Shown piece after piece: positions 55,746 through 64,000 of a stretch of 64,000 bases of DNA. Within the stretch, counting starts at the first letter, position 1. Every line of letters starts with the position of its first letter. A program made the position numbers and the translations under genes. Source of the DNA: Atriophallophorus winterbourni (Eukaryota > Platyhelminthes > Trematoda > Plagiorchiida > Microphallidae); NCBI GenBank assembly GCA_013407085.1, contig JACCGJ010001746.1, positions 1-64,000 on the forward strand. Reading direction: 5' to 3'. A model generated the notes under the pieces. It was not told where the DNA came from, searched no databases, and saw only the letters and a list, made by a program, of their open reading frames with translations.

Positions 55746-56856
55746 AAAATCTTGTTATTCATAGATTTATTCATAGATTATTGCAGGTAAAAGCTATGCT
55801 TCTACAAGACCCACAAAAATGGAAATCAGGTTCGGATGGTAGAGAAAAAATCAAAATATTGTAAATTATTGTAAAACATAAAAAAACCAATACTTTTAGC
55901 AGATCTGTGTTATGGGAAAGATGAAACAAATGACCGCAAGGATGATTTGTTTGATTGAGCACTGTCCAAATGAATATAAGTGCTCCTCGTTTCCGTCTGT
56001 ATTCAGCCGAATGCAAATTCAATAATTTAAGTCGCGTTTCGTATGGATAATTTGATAGTCCCAGGACGAGTTTTGTCGCTCTGCGCTGTGGAGTTTCTAA
56101 TAGCAGAATATCTTTTTTCAACCAAGGATCCCATGTCGGTATAGCATATTCAACATGAGGACGGATGTACGTTGAAATCAATTTGCAGGCAATATTGGGG
56201 TCAAACGAACCTAGGACTCTTTTAAGGAGACCCAAGTTGTTTTCAGCTTTGCAGGCAGCCAGTCGACATTGCATTGAGTTTCCCAAGTCTGATTGGATAA
56301 TCACACCTAAATCTTTTTCGGAGGAGGAGGGTTTAATAACAGTGCGACCAAGATAATATTCTTTGCTCGACTTGCTGTTGAGAGACAATAGGCTGCATTT
56401 CGAAGCATTCAGGGGCATTTCGTTGTCTATGGACCAAGTGTGAATCATATCGAGATCCCGTTGCAGGTTCTGCGTGTCGTCTGTGGAGTCTATCTTGCGC
56501 CAAAGCTTTGCGTCATCAGCGAAAATAAGCACGGACGGCTGTAATACAGTAGGCAAGTCGTTTATATATATTAAAAACAAAAGCGGTCCGAGGACTGATC
56601 CTTGTGGGACACCACGGGCAACTTTAATCGACTCGGATAGTTCGTTTTTGACTCTCACGTACATCTCACGAGATATCAACCATTCTTTAATTCATGCATG
56701 GAGTTTACCCTGTACTCCGTAGGTGAGTAGTTTCGACGAAAGTATTTCGTGATTCACACGATCGAAGGCTTTTGAGGAATCGATATTAATTTTATATATA
56801 ATGCCTTGTTTTAAATGTCATGCGTTAAATGTATGTACGCACTAATTTTCCATAGC
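55746..56856 (-). pseudogene. CR1-like LINE reverse transcriptase running into the gap
   Basis: The open frame 56679-55771 (302 codons) has ARGVPQGSVLGPLLF, YINDLPTVL, LIFADDAKLWRKI, EKDLGVIIQSDLGNSMQC, ISTYIRPHVEYAIPTWDPWL and RRATKLVLGLSNYP. Upstream, 56680-56800 continues in frame with SKAFDRVNHEILSSKLLTYG, but one codon is TGA where the family has Trp (TGG). The C-terminal domain is truncated after HLFHLSHNTDLL. The 3' end near 55746 has the tandem tail AATCTATGAATAAATCTATG. The 5' part is lost in the N run. Confidence 0.87.
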
Positions 56857-57856
56857 NNNNNNNNNNNNNNNNNNNNNNNNNNNNNNNNNNNNNNNNNNNN
56901 NNNNNNNNNNNNNNNNNNNNNNNNNNNNNNNNNNNNNNNNNNNNNNNNNNNNNNNNNNNNNNNNNNNNNNNNNNNNNNNNNNNNNNNNNNNNNNNNNNNN
57001 NNNNNNNNNNNNNNNNNNNNNNNNNNNNNNNNNNNNNNNNNNNNNNNNNNNNNNNNNNNNNNNNNNNNNNNNNNNNNNNNNNNNNNNNNNNNNNNNNNNN
57101 NNNNNNNNNNNNNNNNNNNNNNNNNNNNNNNNNNNNNNNNNNNNNNNNNNNNNNNNNNNNNNNNNNNNNNNNNNNNNNNNNNNNNNNNNNNNNNNNNNNN
57201 NNNNNNNNNNNNNNNNNNNNNNNNNNNNNNNNNNNNNNNNNNNNNNNNNNNNNNNNNNNNNNNNNNNNNNNNNNNNNNNNNNNNNNNNNNNNNNNNNNNN
57301 NNNNNNNNNNNNNNNNNNNNNNNNNNNNNNNNNNNNNNNNNNNNNNNNNNNNNNNNNNNNNNNNNNNNNNNNNNNNNNNNNNNNNNNNNNNNNNNNNNNN
57401 NNNNNNNNNNNNNNNNNNNNNNNNNNNNNNNNNNNNNNNNNNNNNNNNNNNNNNNNNNNNNNNNNNNNNNNNNNNNNNNNNNNNNNNNNNNNNNNNNNNN
57501 NNNNNNNNNNNNNNNNNNNNNNNNNNNNNNNNNNNNNNNNNNNNNNNNNNNNNNNNNNNNNNNNNNNNNNNNNNNNNNNNNNNNNNNNNNNNNNNNNNNN
57601 NNNNNNNNNNNNNNNNNNNNNNNNNNNNNNNNNNNNNNNNNNNNNNNNNNNNNNNNNNNNNNNNNNNNNNNNNNNNNNNNNNNNNNNNNNNNNNNNNNNN
57701 NNNNNNNNNNNNNNNNNNNNNNNNNNNNNNNNNNNNNNNNNNNNNNNNNNNNNNNNNNNNNNNNNNNNNNNNNNNNNNNNNNNNNNNNNNNNNNNNNNNN
57801 NNNNNNNNNNNNNNNNNNNNNNNNNNNNNNNNNNNNNNNNNNNNNNNNNNNNNNNN
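56857..57856. other. Assembly gap (1000 N)
   Basis: Exactly 1000 N, the conventional size for a gap of unknown length. Long reading frames across it are artefacts. Confidence 0.99.
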
Positions 57857-57939
57857 TACAAATTCTGGGACCGAACGACGGCCTAGAAAACACCGGACGT
57901 ACCATCGCGTACGACGAGGATACCAGAGAAGAATGAATC

Positions 57940-58055
57940 AACTTTGGCAGTGGTGGGCGCTCTTTTGAAGATTTTCACCGACAGAAATTCTGGAAGCCGG
58001 ATTTGCTTATCAGCCATTCAGAGTCCTGTGCCAACTGAACTGAACTGAACTGAAA
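57940..58055 (+). repeat. Repeat family D, partial, with TGAAC tandem tail
   Basis: GGCAGTGGTGGGCGCTCTTT, CAGAAATTCTGGA, AGTCCTGTGCCAACTGAAC and four TGAAC units (58029-58052). Same family as 58235-58455. Confidence 0.7.
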
Positions 58056-58234
58056 ATTAACGTATTGACCTTGATACGCGGTTGATAATTCAATCGTTGT
58101 TCAATAGTTTATTACAGTATAAGAAACTAAGAGCTAATACAACCGAAGGGTAGATTGAGTGGTGGGTCAAAAAGGCAAAAAAGCAATGCTTAAGATTCGA
58201 AGGCCTATAGCGGGCCACATTCTTGTTTAACCTG
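58056..58234. other. No recognisable feature
   Basis: Spacer between two copies of family D. Confidence 0.4.
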
Positions 58235-58455
58235 CATGTTGTCTTTGGAACGCACTAATGTTTCTCTTCACCTATTGGTGAGGGGAGTTTTTCTGTTGCA
58301 TTCCAGATTACTCTCATACCAGAAGATAATTGTTTGAAGATATTGTTTGAAGTGGTGGACGTTCTTCTGTGGCGTACCACCGAAAGAAATCTGGACGCTC
58401 GATTGGCTCGTTAGCCACATACAGTCCTGTGCAAACTGAACTGAACTGAAAGTAG
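58235..58455 (+). repeat. Repeat family D, about 220 bp
   Basis: Runs from TTTGGAACGCACTAATGT to CCTGTGCAAACTGAACTGAA. The 5-bp tandem end looks like the 3' tail of a SINE or a truncated LINE. Confidence 0.8.
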
Positions 58456-58904
58456 GGCGTCAACCCAGGAGACAACTACCTACCACATCCTCCGTAACAG
58501 TGTCAGTTGAAACCGCGTGCGTTCGAACTTTCGATCCTGGGATCTGGAAGAGCAATAAAACTAGCAAAGAGTTAACGGTGTTTTGACGAAAATTCAAATA
58601 GCACATAAAGAGAACTTACGGTTGTTACTAGCTCGTCAGTTTGAAAAAAATACGGTAGGGCTTGTGAAAAAAAGAAAATTTTGTTCACGGGGTACATGTG
58701 TCTTGTCAGTAAAAGATTTCATGGAGGTGGGAATCGAGGAGACCTTTGAAGTAACCGAAAGAAGAGGCATCAAAAAGCGTGCCCTGGAGAGTGTTACACT
58801 GTTCATGTTCTCGGTGGTTAGTACTTGGAGAGGGAACGAATTGGGAGTTTCATGAATGGGAGGGGTCAGTCAAGATCCGAATAACATCACCGCAGTGAAG
58901 ACAT
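58456..58904. other. No recognisable feature
   Basis: The 90-codon frame at 58583-58855 is Lys/Glu-rich without any recognisable domain. Confidence 0.35.
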
Positions 58905-59112
58905 TTCATTTCATTTCAGTTTGCACGGGGCTGTAAGTGGCTAACTAGCTAATCCAGAGTCCAGATTTCTTTCAGTGGTATGCCACAGAACAGCGTCCAC
59001 CACTTCAAACAATATCTTCACAAATATTTGGCATGAGAGTACTTTGGAATGCAACCGAAAAACCCCTCATCAATATGTGAGGAGTGACATTAGTGCGTTC
59101 CAAAAACATGAG
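58905..59112 (-). repeat. Repeat family D, inverted copy
   Basis: Reverse complement of 58235-58455 (TTTCAGTTTGCACGGGGCTG; GTCCACCACTTCAAACAATA; TAGTGCGTTCCAAAAAC). Confidence 0.8.
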
Positions 59113-59131
59113 GATCATACCAACTATTCTA

Positions 59132-59461
59132 TTACGGATAAAAATCAGGAAATAAAGAAGGCCACACAGAGTCGAGTCCCCTCTTTAACCCCCCTACCAA
59201 AGTAGAACAAACAACCTTTTTAGGAAGACGATTCCAGTAATTTATTACCTTTAAACTGAAGAAGTAATTACGAACATTAGACCTGACATGTCGCTTTGCC
59301 AGTTTTAATGATTGGCCCCGAGTACCCACACTTGGCGCCAGAGCATACATTTCATTTGGATGAATAGTACTGAAACCTGTGATGATTTTGAAAGTTTCAA
59401 TTAGGTCCCCACATTCTTTTCCCCGCATTCTTTTCAATGAGAAGATATCTAGACTCAGCAA
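59132..59461 (-). pseudogene. LINE C-terminal domain, last part
   Basis: 109 codons: RMRGKECGDLIETFKIITGF, GTRGQSLKLAKRHVRSNVRN, YFFSLKVINYWNRLPKKVV, then GLKRGLDSVW. This block closes CR1-type ORF2 proteins. Confidence 0.82.
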
Positions 59462-59481
59462 TCGTTCCTCATACGACCTAC

Positions 59482-59581
59482 CTGATTGCCCTATATGTTA
59501 TGTTATGAGAGCAGAAGCCTGATCCAGGCAAAGTGCCGCACAGTCAGAGACTACACGTGGGCTAAGATACTGATTGCCCTA
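59482..59581 (-). mobile_element. 5'-truncated SINE-like copy with 12-bp duplication
   Basis: CTGATTGCCCTA at 59482-59493 recurs at 59570-59581. Between them lie 76 bp of the SINE-like repeat: the tail TATGTTATGTTATG plus the CCAGGCAAAGTGCCGCACAG block. Loss of one end while the tandem tail is kept shows that the tail is the 3' end, as in LINE-driven insertion. Confidence 0.85.
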
Positions 59582-59652
59582 CAGTCATACGAGTAGCTAG
59601 GCGTTGAACACCTTCAAGCTTGGCAATATCTTTTTCCAAATGAGGTGACCAT

Positions 59653-59905
59653 ACTTGAAAGCATGGATGTGCAATCGTGCAGTACTTTGTGCTGTGCTGC
59701 TAACACCATGCTAAAATGATTGGTCAGAGGTAGTGAGCGGCATGCTGAAACACGCTGGAGTCTCACTGCCATTTCCTGTTCCTTTTCTTCCTCATATCTG
59801 TCTAGGCCTGGGCAACCTGACAGTATCTTAGCCCACGTGCAGTCTCTGACTGTGCGGCACTTTGCCTGGATCAGGCTTGTGCATTCATGCATGCACTTGA
59901 AAGCA
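59653..59905 (+). mobile_element. SINE-like element with 11-bp duplication
   Basis: ACTTGAAAGCA at 59653-59663 and 59895-59905 flank a 231-bp copy (59664-59894). It interrupts the LINE RT exactly within EYCFQVWSPHLEKDI. The element has no clear tRNA A and B boxes that I can identify, so its origin is open. Confidence 0.9.
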
Positions 59906-61013
59906 ATACTCGAGATGTGGCCTCACGACCGATTTGTATAATGGTATGAAAACCTTTAGGGACCTGCATGATAAAACTGATCGAAGGCATAAAAGCTCGC
60001 TCTTAGCGCGTTGTGTAGCAGTTGCACATTGATCAGCCCATTTAAAGTCCGCTGAAACCTCTATAACTAAGTCGAACTTTCGGCACCCCATTTATCTCAA
60101 GTATACCATCAGGTTCAGCAACCTCTAGCTTCTTAATGACTTTAGACAAGGGATAGCTTTTAGTGAAGTTAACTGGTAGATCCCATGTAGCAGACCACTT
60201 GATGGCCTAATCGATATCCTCAAGAAGATCCTGTTCATTCAATGATCCGATGAACTTGAAATCATCCGCAAAAATATAGCAGGGATACTTAAGCGACGCT
60301 GCCGAATCATCGATGAAAATAAGGAAAACTAGCGGTCCGAGTACGGAACCCTGTGGGACTCCACTAACAACTTGTACTTTCGAGGAATACATACTGCCTA
60401 TCCTGATGCGAAAGAATCTATTGCTTAAGAAGCCTATTATCCATTTCTTTAGAAGACCATCAATACCCATATAACGAAGTTTGGTTGCAAGCAATATGTG
60501 GTTTACCGAATCAAAGGCCTTGAAAAACTTCAAGTAAAAAACTTGACCTTTATCTAGCCTCATGGTGACCTCATTTAGGAAACACAAGAGGTTTGTTAGG
60601 CACGACTTCCCTTTAAGGAAACCGTGCTGAGCAGAGTTCAGCAACGAGCAATCAACTAGATGGCGACAGATACTATCCCTAATCAGTTTCACCAGGATTT
60701 TACAAAGGATGCTAGTAAGACTTACAGGTCTGTAATTACAAATTGAGGATCGACTGCCACCTTTATATATTGGAATCACATCAAGCAGCTTCCAAGTACT
60801 CGGATTATATCCATGTTGCAAGGAAGCGGTAAAATGACGACAAACAGGCTCTGCTAGTATTGGCGCCAGGTTCTTCATAATTTGAGGGTGAATGTCGTCT
60901 GGGCCAGCAGATTTATGAGGGTTAGTTGCTGCAAGAGCAACTTTAATCTCATCATCAGTGAAGGATAACTCCTCGAATGGAGTAACGATATCTGGCCTTT
61001 TGATGAATGGCAT
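59906..61013 (-). pseudogene. Reverse transcriptase of the 59-64 kb LINE
   Basis: The 268-codon frame (61013-60207) has NPHKSAGPDDIHPQIMKNL, YKGGSRSSICNYRPVSLTS, AQHGFLKGKSCLTNLLCFL, FYLKFFKAFDSVNH, GVPQGSVLGPLVFLIFIDD and CYIFADDFKFIG. In motif A the catalytic Asp is replaced by Lys (YLK for YLD), which would abolish polymerisation; motif C keeps both Asp. The C-terminal part (60091-59906) has KSVVRPHLEYCFQV. It is broken by a stop near 60205 and by the SINE-like insertion at 59664. Confidence 0.88.
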
Positions 61014-61085
61014 GTTAAGCGGATCTATTTGGCGATCAAGCCTCTGAACAGATTGGAAATGTTTGAGAAAGGCCGAAGCCTTTTC

Positions 61086-61610
61086 TTAATCTGAGACTAT
61101 TTGAGGTCCGTTTTCCTGCTGAAAGTTACCAATCCAATCGCGCGTTTTGCCTTTATATTGGGCATAACTATGGTAACGCTTTGGACACTGCTTTATATTG
61201 CGTACCAACCGTGATTCCAAGTCACATTTTGCCTTGCGTTGGGTTCCCACAGCCTTATTTCTGACCATTTTATACCTTGTCCAGGAGCGTTGTGTATGAG
61301 AAGCTTTGTAAGTTTTCCAGACACGGTCTCGCATTCTAATCACTCGTCGCATCGCAGGTGTCCACCAATGTGGCTTGTTGAGGTGCTTGACGTGCAACAA
61401 CGGAGCAAACCTATCTTGCAAAGTAGACAGACAGTGGTGTATAAGCTGCCAGTTTGTTGCTATATCATCTGCATATTGTGACAAGATCTTTTTAGCTTCC
61501 TCTAAGACAACTTCCCAATCTACATGATTGAAATTGCGCCTCAGTTTCGGAGGAGGTTTGTCATACCTGAGTACTGGTTGGAAGCTGATCACAACGTGAT
61601 CACTTTTTCC
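61086..61610 (-). pseudogene. LINE endonuclease end and linker
   Basis: PLGKSDHVVISFQPVLRYDK is the SDH catalytic motif at the end of the endonuclease. RDRVWKTYKASHTQRSWTRY and NIKQCPKRYHSYAQYKGKTR form the basic linker ahead of the RT. The upstream endonuclease sequence resumes at 61856 beyond the SINE-like insertion. Confidence 0.83.
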
Positions 61611-61855
61611 TAGTGGAGTGCACGGGTGTGCAATCGTGCAGTATTTCTGTGCTGTACGGCTAATATCGTGCTAAATTGATTGGCCAGCGGTAGTGAGCTG
61701 CATGGTGAAACACTGGAGTCTCACTACCATTTCTATTTACCCCCTCATATCTGTTTAGGCCTGGGCAACCTGACAGTATCTTAGCCCACGTGCAGTCTGT
61801 GACTCTGAGGCACTTTGCCTGGATCAAGCTTGAGCTTTCATACCATAGTGGAGTG
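61611..61855 (+). mobile_element. SINE-like element with 10-bp duplication
   Basis: TAGTGGAGTG at 61611-61620 and 61846-61855 flanks a 225-bp copy (61621-61845). The tail side ends CTTTCATACCA. It splits the LINE endonuclease just before the SDH motif. Confidence 0.9.
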
Positions 61856-62041
61856 AAATAATCTACCTGGCGAACCATTTCTTCGCTTGAAGAGATGAGG
61901 AGATCCAGGATCGAAGGTAAGCAGCCCTAACGAAACCTTGTGGGCTCATTTACATGTTGACTCATTGCATGTATATGAGTCCATATGATGAAGTCCTCAG
62001 ACATCTTCTCAGGAACGGCATCATATCTGTATGAGATTGTG

Positions 62042-62086
<45 letters not shown>

Positions 62087-62284
62087 TCTCAGATGAACAG
62101 CACTGGTTTGTCCAAGATATATGTGGTAAATTAAGATCGCCAACTATAAGAACCTGAGACCCAAGCCTGTGCAGCAAACTGAGATTGTCAAGCAAATTTT
62201 GCAAGTCCTGAGGTCCTGCTTGAGGGCTCATATAAGCGCATGCTATTACCATTGATTGCTTATAAGATTGAATGAGACATGATC
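61856..62284 (-). pseudogene. LINE endonuclease, middle part with TA expansion
   Basis: MVIACAYMSPQAGPQDLQNL then VLIVGDLNLPHISW. The GDFN motif reads GDLN, a change of the usual Phe. A (TA)n run at 62045-62084 lies inside the coding region and breaks the frame downstream of it. Confidence 0.8.
62045..62084. repeat. TA microsatellite, 40 bp, inside a LINE
   Basis: Twenty TA/AT units within former endonuclease coding sequence. Confidence 0.95.
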
Positions 62285-62519
62285 TATGGTATGGTATAGT
62301 ATGAAAGCACAAGCCTGATCCATGCAAAGTGCCGCACAGTCAGAGACTGCACGTGGGCTGAGATACTGTCAGGTTGCCCAGGCCTAGACAGATATGAGTG
62401 GGAAATAGAAATGGTAGTGAGACTCCAGCGTGTTTCAGCATGCAGCTCACTACCGTTGGCCAATCAATTTAGCACGATGTTAACCGTACAGCACAGAAAT
62501 GCTGCACGATTGCACATCC
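62285..62519 (-). mobile_element. SINE-like element interrupting the LINE endonuclease
   Basis: Starts with ATGGTATGGTATAGTATGAA and ends with GCACGATTGCACATCC; about 235 bp. No exact flanking duplication was found. About 40-50 codons of expected endonuclease (between the DRPG stretch and the MVIACAYMSP stretch) appear to be missing, so the insertion may have come with a deletion. Confidence 0.82.
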
Positions 62520-62702
62520 GTTGAGTTCACCTGGTCTATCATATCTGACCACAGAATAACTGCTACAAATTGCGTCAGTAATATGATCAGTTGCCGATAG
62601 CCAGGTTTCGGTCAGTGCTATTACATGCGGTCGTAACTCATGCGCTAGGATAAAGAGTTTAGACCACTTATTTCGGATACTACATGAATTTCCGTATATC
62701 AC
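62520..62702 (-). pseudogene. LINE endonuclease, N-terminal part
   Basis: MIYGNSCSIRNKWSKLFILA, LRPHVIALTETWLSATDHIT and YSVVRYDRPGELNG: the classic start of a CR1 endonuclease with the catalytic TETWL motif. It is cut off by the SINE-like repeat. Confidence 0.85.
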
Positions 62703-62814
62703 TGCGGCTACGGTGTCTCGCGATATATTCTTATTAGTCCTGCTTGATCCTCGGGGGTAATACTCGGGGAGTCGACTCGTTTTTTGGTGTGCTGCTTAAG
62801 ATGGTCTAATCGCC

Positions 62815-63423
62815 TTACGCGGCCTGAAGTTCTAGTGTACCTCGAAGGTCGGTAATCACGAGCTGTGGAATTTCAGGGTCAATACGATGACCAACGTTTC
62901 CATCCACAGACCTGGCCGTGATTTCTATACTTGATAAAGAATCATCCTTTTCTGAAGAACAGCGCATTCTGTTATAATTTACATCATAACGTGAATTCTT
63001 TAACCTTTCGGATTCCCTCTTGTCGTCGGGCACAACAACGTGTTTCCCTTTGTTTGTTTTATTTAAGACAATGTAACTTGCAAAGAACTGGTCACGATCC
63101 GATTGCAAGAGAAATTCAACTAAATGTTGTCTTGGAGAATGGCTTGACTTACTTTTGTCGCCCTTCCACATGCCAACACGATGAACACGCTTTAGTGGCG
63201 TATCTGGGCGCATTCCAACATTACGAAGCAGATTTCTTATACAACTCCGGTCGAGTGACTTACGCGTTTTGGCTTCGCGTATATAGGGTTCATCCTGATT
63301 AAACACCGGGATGCTACGAGATTTATTCCCTATTCCCTGACGAGCCGATTTAAGCTGCTCCAGATCCTTGGATAACTTATCAAGGCTCGAAACGACAGTA
63401 GCAAGTAAATTTGACAGAGTCAA
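62815..63423 (-). CDS. LINE ORF1 protein, C-terminal part
   Basis: 202 codons. It begins with a possible coiled coil (LSNLLATVVSSLDKLSKDLE) and contains RNLLRNVGMRPDTPLKRVHR followed by an HLVEFLLQSDRDQFFASYIV block, typical of ORF1 proteins of this LINE group that bind the element RNA. It lies directly upstream of the endonuclease. The frame is open, but the N-terminal part lies in other frames (63380-63885), so the full ORF1 is broken by shifts. Confidence 0.7.
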   Translation of the reverse strand: MTLSNLLATVVSSLDKLSKDLEQLKSARQGIGNKSRSIPVFNQDEPYIREAKTRKSLDRSCIRNLLRNVGMRPDTPLKRVHRVGMWKGDKSKSSHSPRQHLVEFLLQSDRDQFFASYIVLNKTNKGKHVVVPDDKRESERLKNSRYDVNYNRMRCSSEKDDSLSSIEITARSVDGNVGHRIDPEIPQLVITDLRGTLELQAA

Positions 63424-63885
63424 AATTTTCTACTGGCCACCGTCTGTGCCTTGTTCCTACCTTTACGATGCTTCCAAGACGGGGTCTGTGAAGTGACATC
63501 TGACTTAGCCGCTTCATCCTGTGCCTTAGTCTTTTATTCCTTTTGCGTGGCTTTGTAGGCTTGGGATATTTACTCACCGTAATTTCATCAGAGTTCATTG
63601 TTTGTACCGCGAGGCGAGCAGTGATATTCTCACGCACAAATTCAGCAAATGATCTATTCACACTAACCTTAGAAACTTTGCTGTATTGCTGAGAACGATC
63701 ATTTTTAGACTTCTCGGAAAATGCTTTTTAGCTGCCCATTGGCACTCACTACATATCCGTTGGGGCGAACGGTGAGTAACATAAACCTTATAGTGCTCGG
63801 GATGTATCCCTGAATAATTCGGATGTGCCCATCTCTTGCAAGTATTACACACGATACCATTCATTACTTTTTCTGCAACAAGGAT
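63380..63885 (-). pseudogene. LINE ORF1, N-terminal zinc-finger-like part
   Basis: From about 63885: NILVAEKVMNGIVCNTCKRW, then AHPNYSGI and ICSECQWA, a C-x2-C ... H ... C-x2-C arrangement like a PHD-type finger, which many CR1 ORF1 proteins carry. The second frame (63661-63380) is very basic (KPTKPRKRNKRLRHRMKRL). One expected Cys reads Tyr (PNYSG for PxCSG), so the finger is probably damaged. Confidence 0.65.
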
Positions 63886-64000
63886 GTTTTAGGCACTTCT
63901 TGGCAATCATAATCTAGAAAATATTTGAACAGTAGGTAACGGAGAATATATCTAAACTGCGTAACCTTTTCTCATAAGACATGTGCATACCACGGACAAG

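Larger units (their letters stand above)
59120..63890 (-). mobile_element. CR1-like LINE, nearly full length, hit by four SINE-like insertions
   Basis: From 5' to 3' (minus): ORF1 with zinc-finger-like start (63885-62815), endonuclease (62702-61560), linker (to 61086), reverse transcriptase (61013-59906) and C-terminal domain (59650-59132). It is about 4.8 kb, of which about 0.77 kb is inserted SINE-like sequence and a TA run. It is a different subfamily from the 23-26 kb element. Frameshifts, insertions and a lost catalytic Asp make it inactive. Confidence 0.85.

Noticed and set aside
56811..57941. Long reading frames on both strands across the N run
   Set aside because: They are made of unknown bases; only a few real codons flank them.
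61660..61878. Recurring peptide (QAKCRTVRDCTWAKILSGCP type) in four places
   Set aside because: It is simply one strand of the SINE-like repeat read in frame. Copies carry different stops and frames, so it is not a conserved protein.
62045..62084. TA-rich run as a replication origin or attachment site
   Set aside because: It is a simple microsatellite inside a dead LINE frame.

Overview
The window is eukaryotic DNA, AT-rich at roughly 62-65% by eye. It holds one interrupted host gene in a dense field of decayed retroelements. The gene architecture (long introns with GT-AG ends), CR1/RTE-type LINEs and abundant hammerhead-ribozyme repeats point to an animal, most probably a flatworm and perhaps a digenean fluke. 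That assignment is an inference; no marker gene fixes the species.

The host gene lies on the minus strand between 39118 and 21980. Four exons join in phase to give about 849 residues. Two Tondu (TDU) motifs, DADEHFFKAL in exon 2 and VDEHFEKSL in exon 3, identify it as a VGLL4/Tgi-like cofactor that binds TEAD/Scalloped transcription factors (Hippo pathway). Intron 1 (9.7 kb) carries several hammerhead repeats and a GC-richer patch. Intron 2 carries the 3' end of an RTE LINE and a hammerhead repeat. Intron 3 carries a largely complete CR1-like LINE in antisense.

The rest is mostly repeats. CR1-like LINE copies lie at 1.1-2.1, 3.4-3.6, 4.2-5.65, 11.2-15.2, 19.0-20.0, 23.4-26.05, 46.3-50.8, 54.9-55.4, 55.75-56.86 and 59.1-63.9 kb. 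A different LINE C-terminus lies at 7.0-7.9 kb. A SINE-like repeat of about 230 bp occurs five times, three of them with perfect 10-12 bp target-site duplications inside the 59-64 kb LINE. A run of 1000 Ns at 56857-57856 is an assembly gap.

The most notable content is a set of type I hammerhead ribozyme (HHR) motifs in at least three repeat families with different sequences. Family A has 241-bp units, family B about 213-225 bp, and family C 257 bp. Several are head-to-tail dimers with two HHRs one unit apart, which is the layout of retrozymes (small elements that move through circular RNA). The family C dimer at 3.71-4.14 kb is flanked by a 10-13 bp direct repeat, which looks like a target-site duplication.
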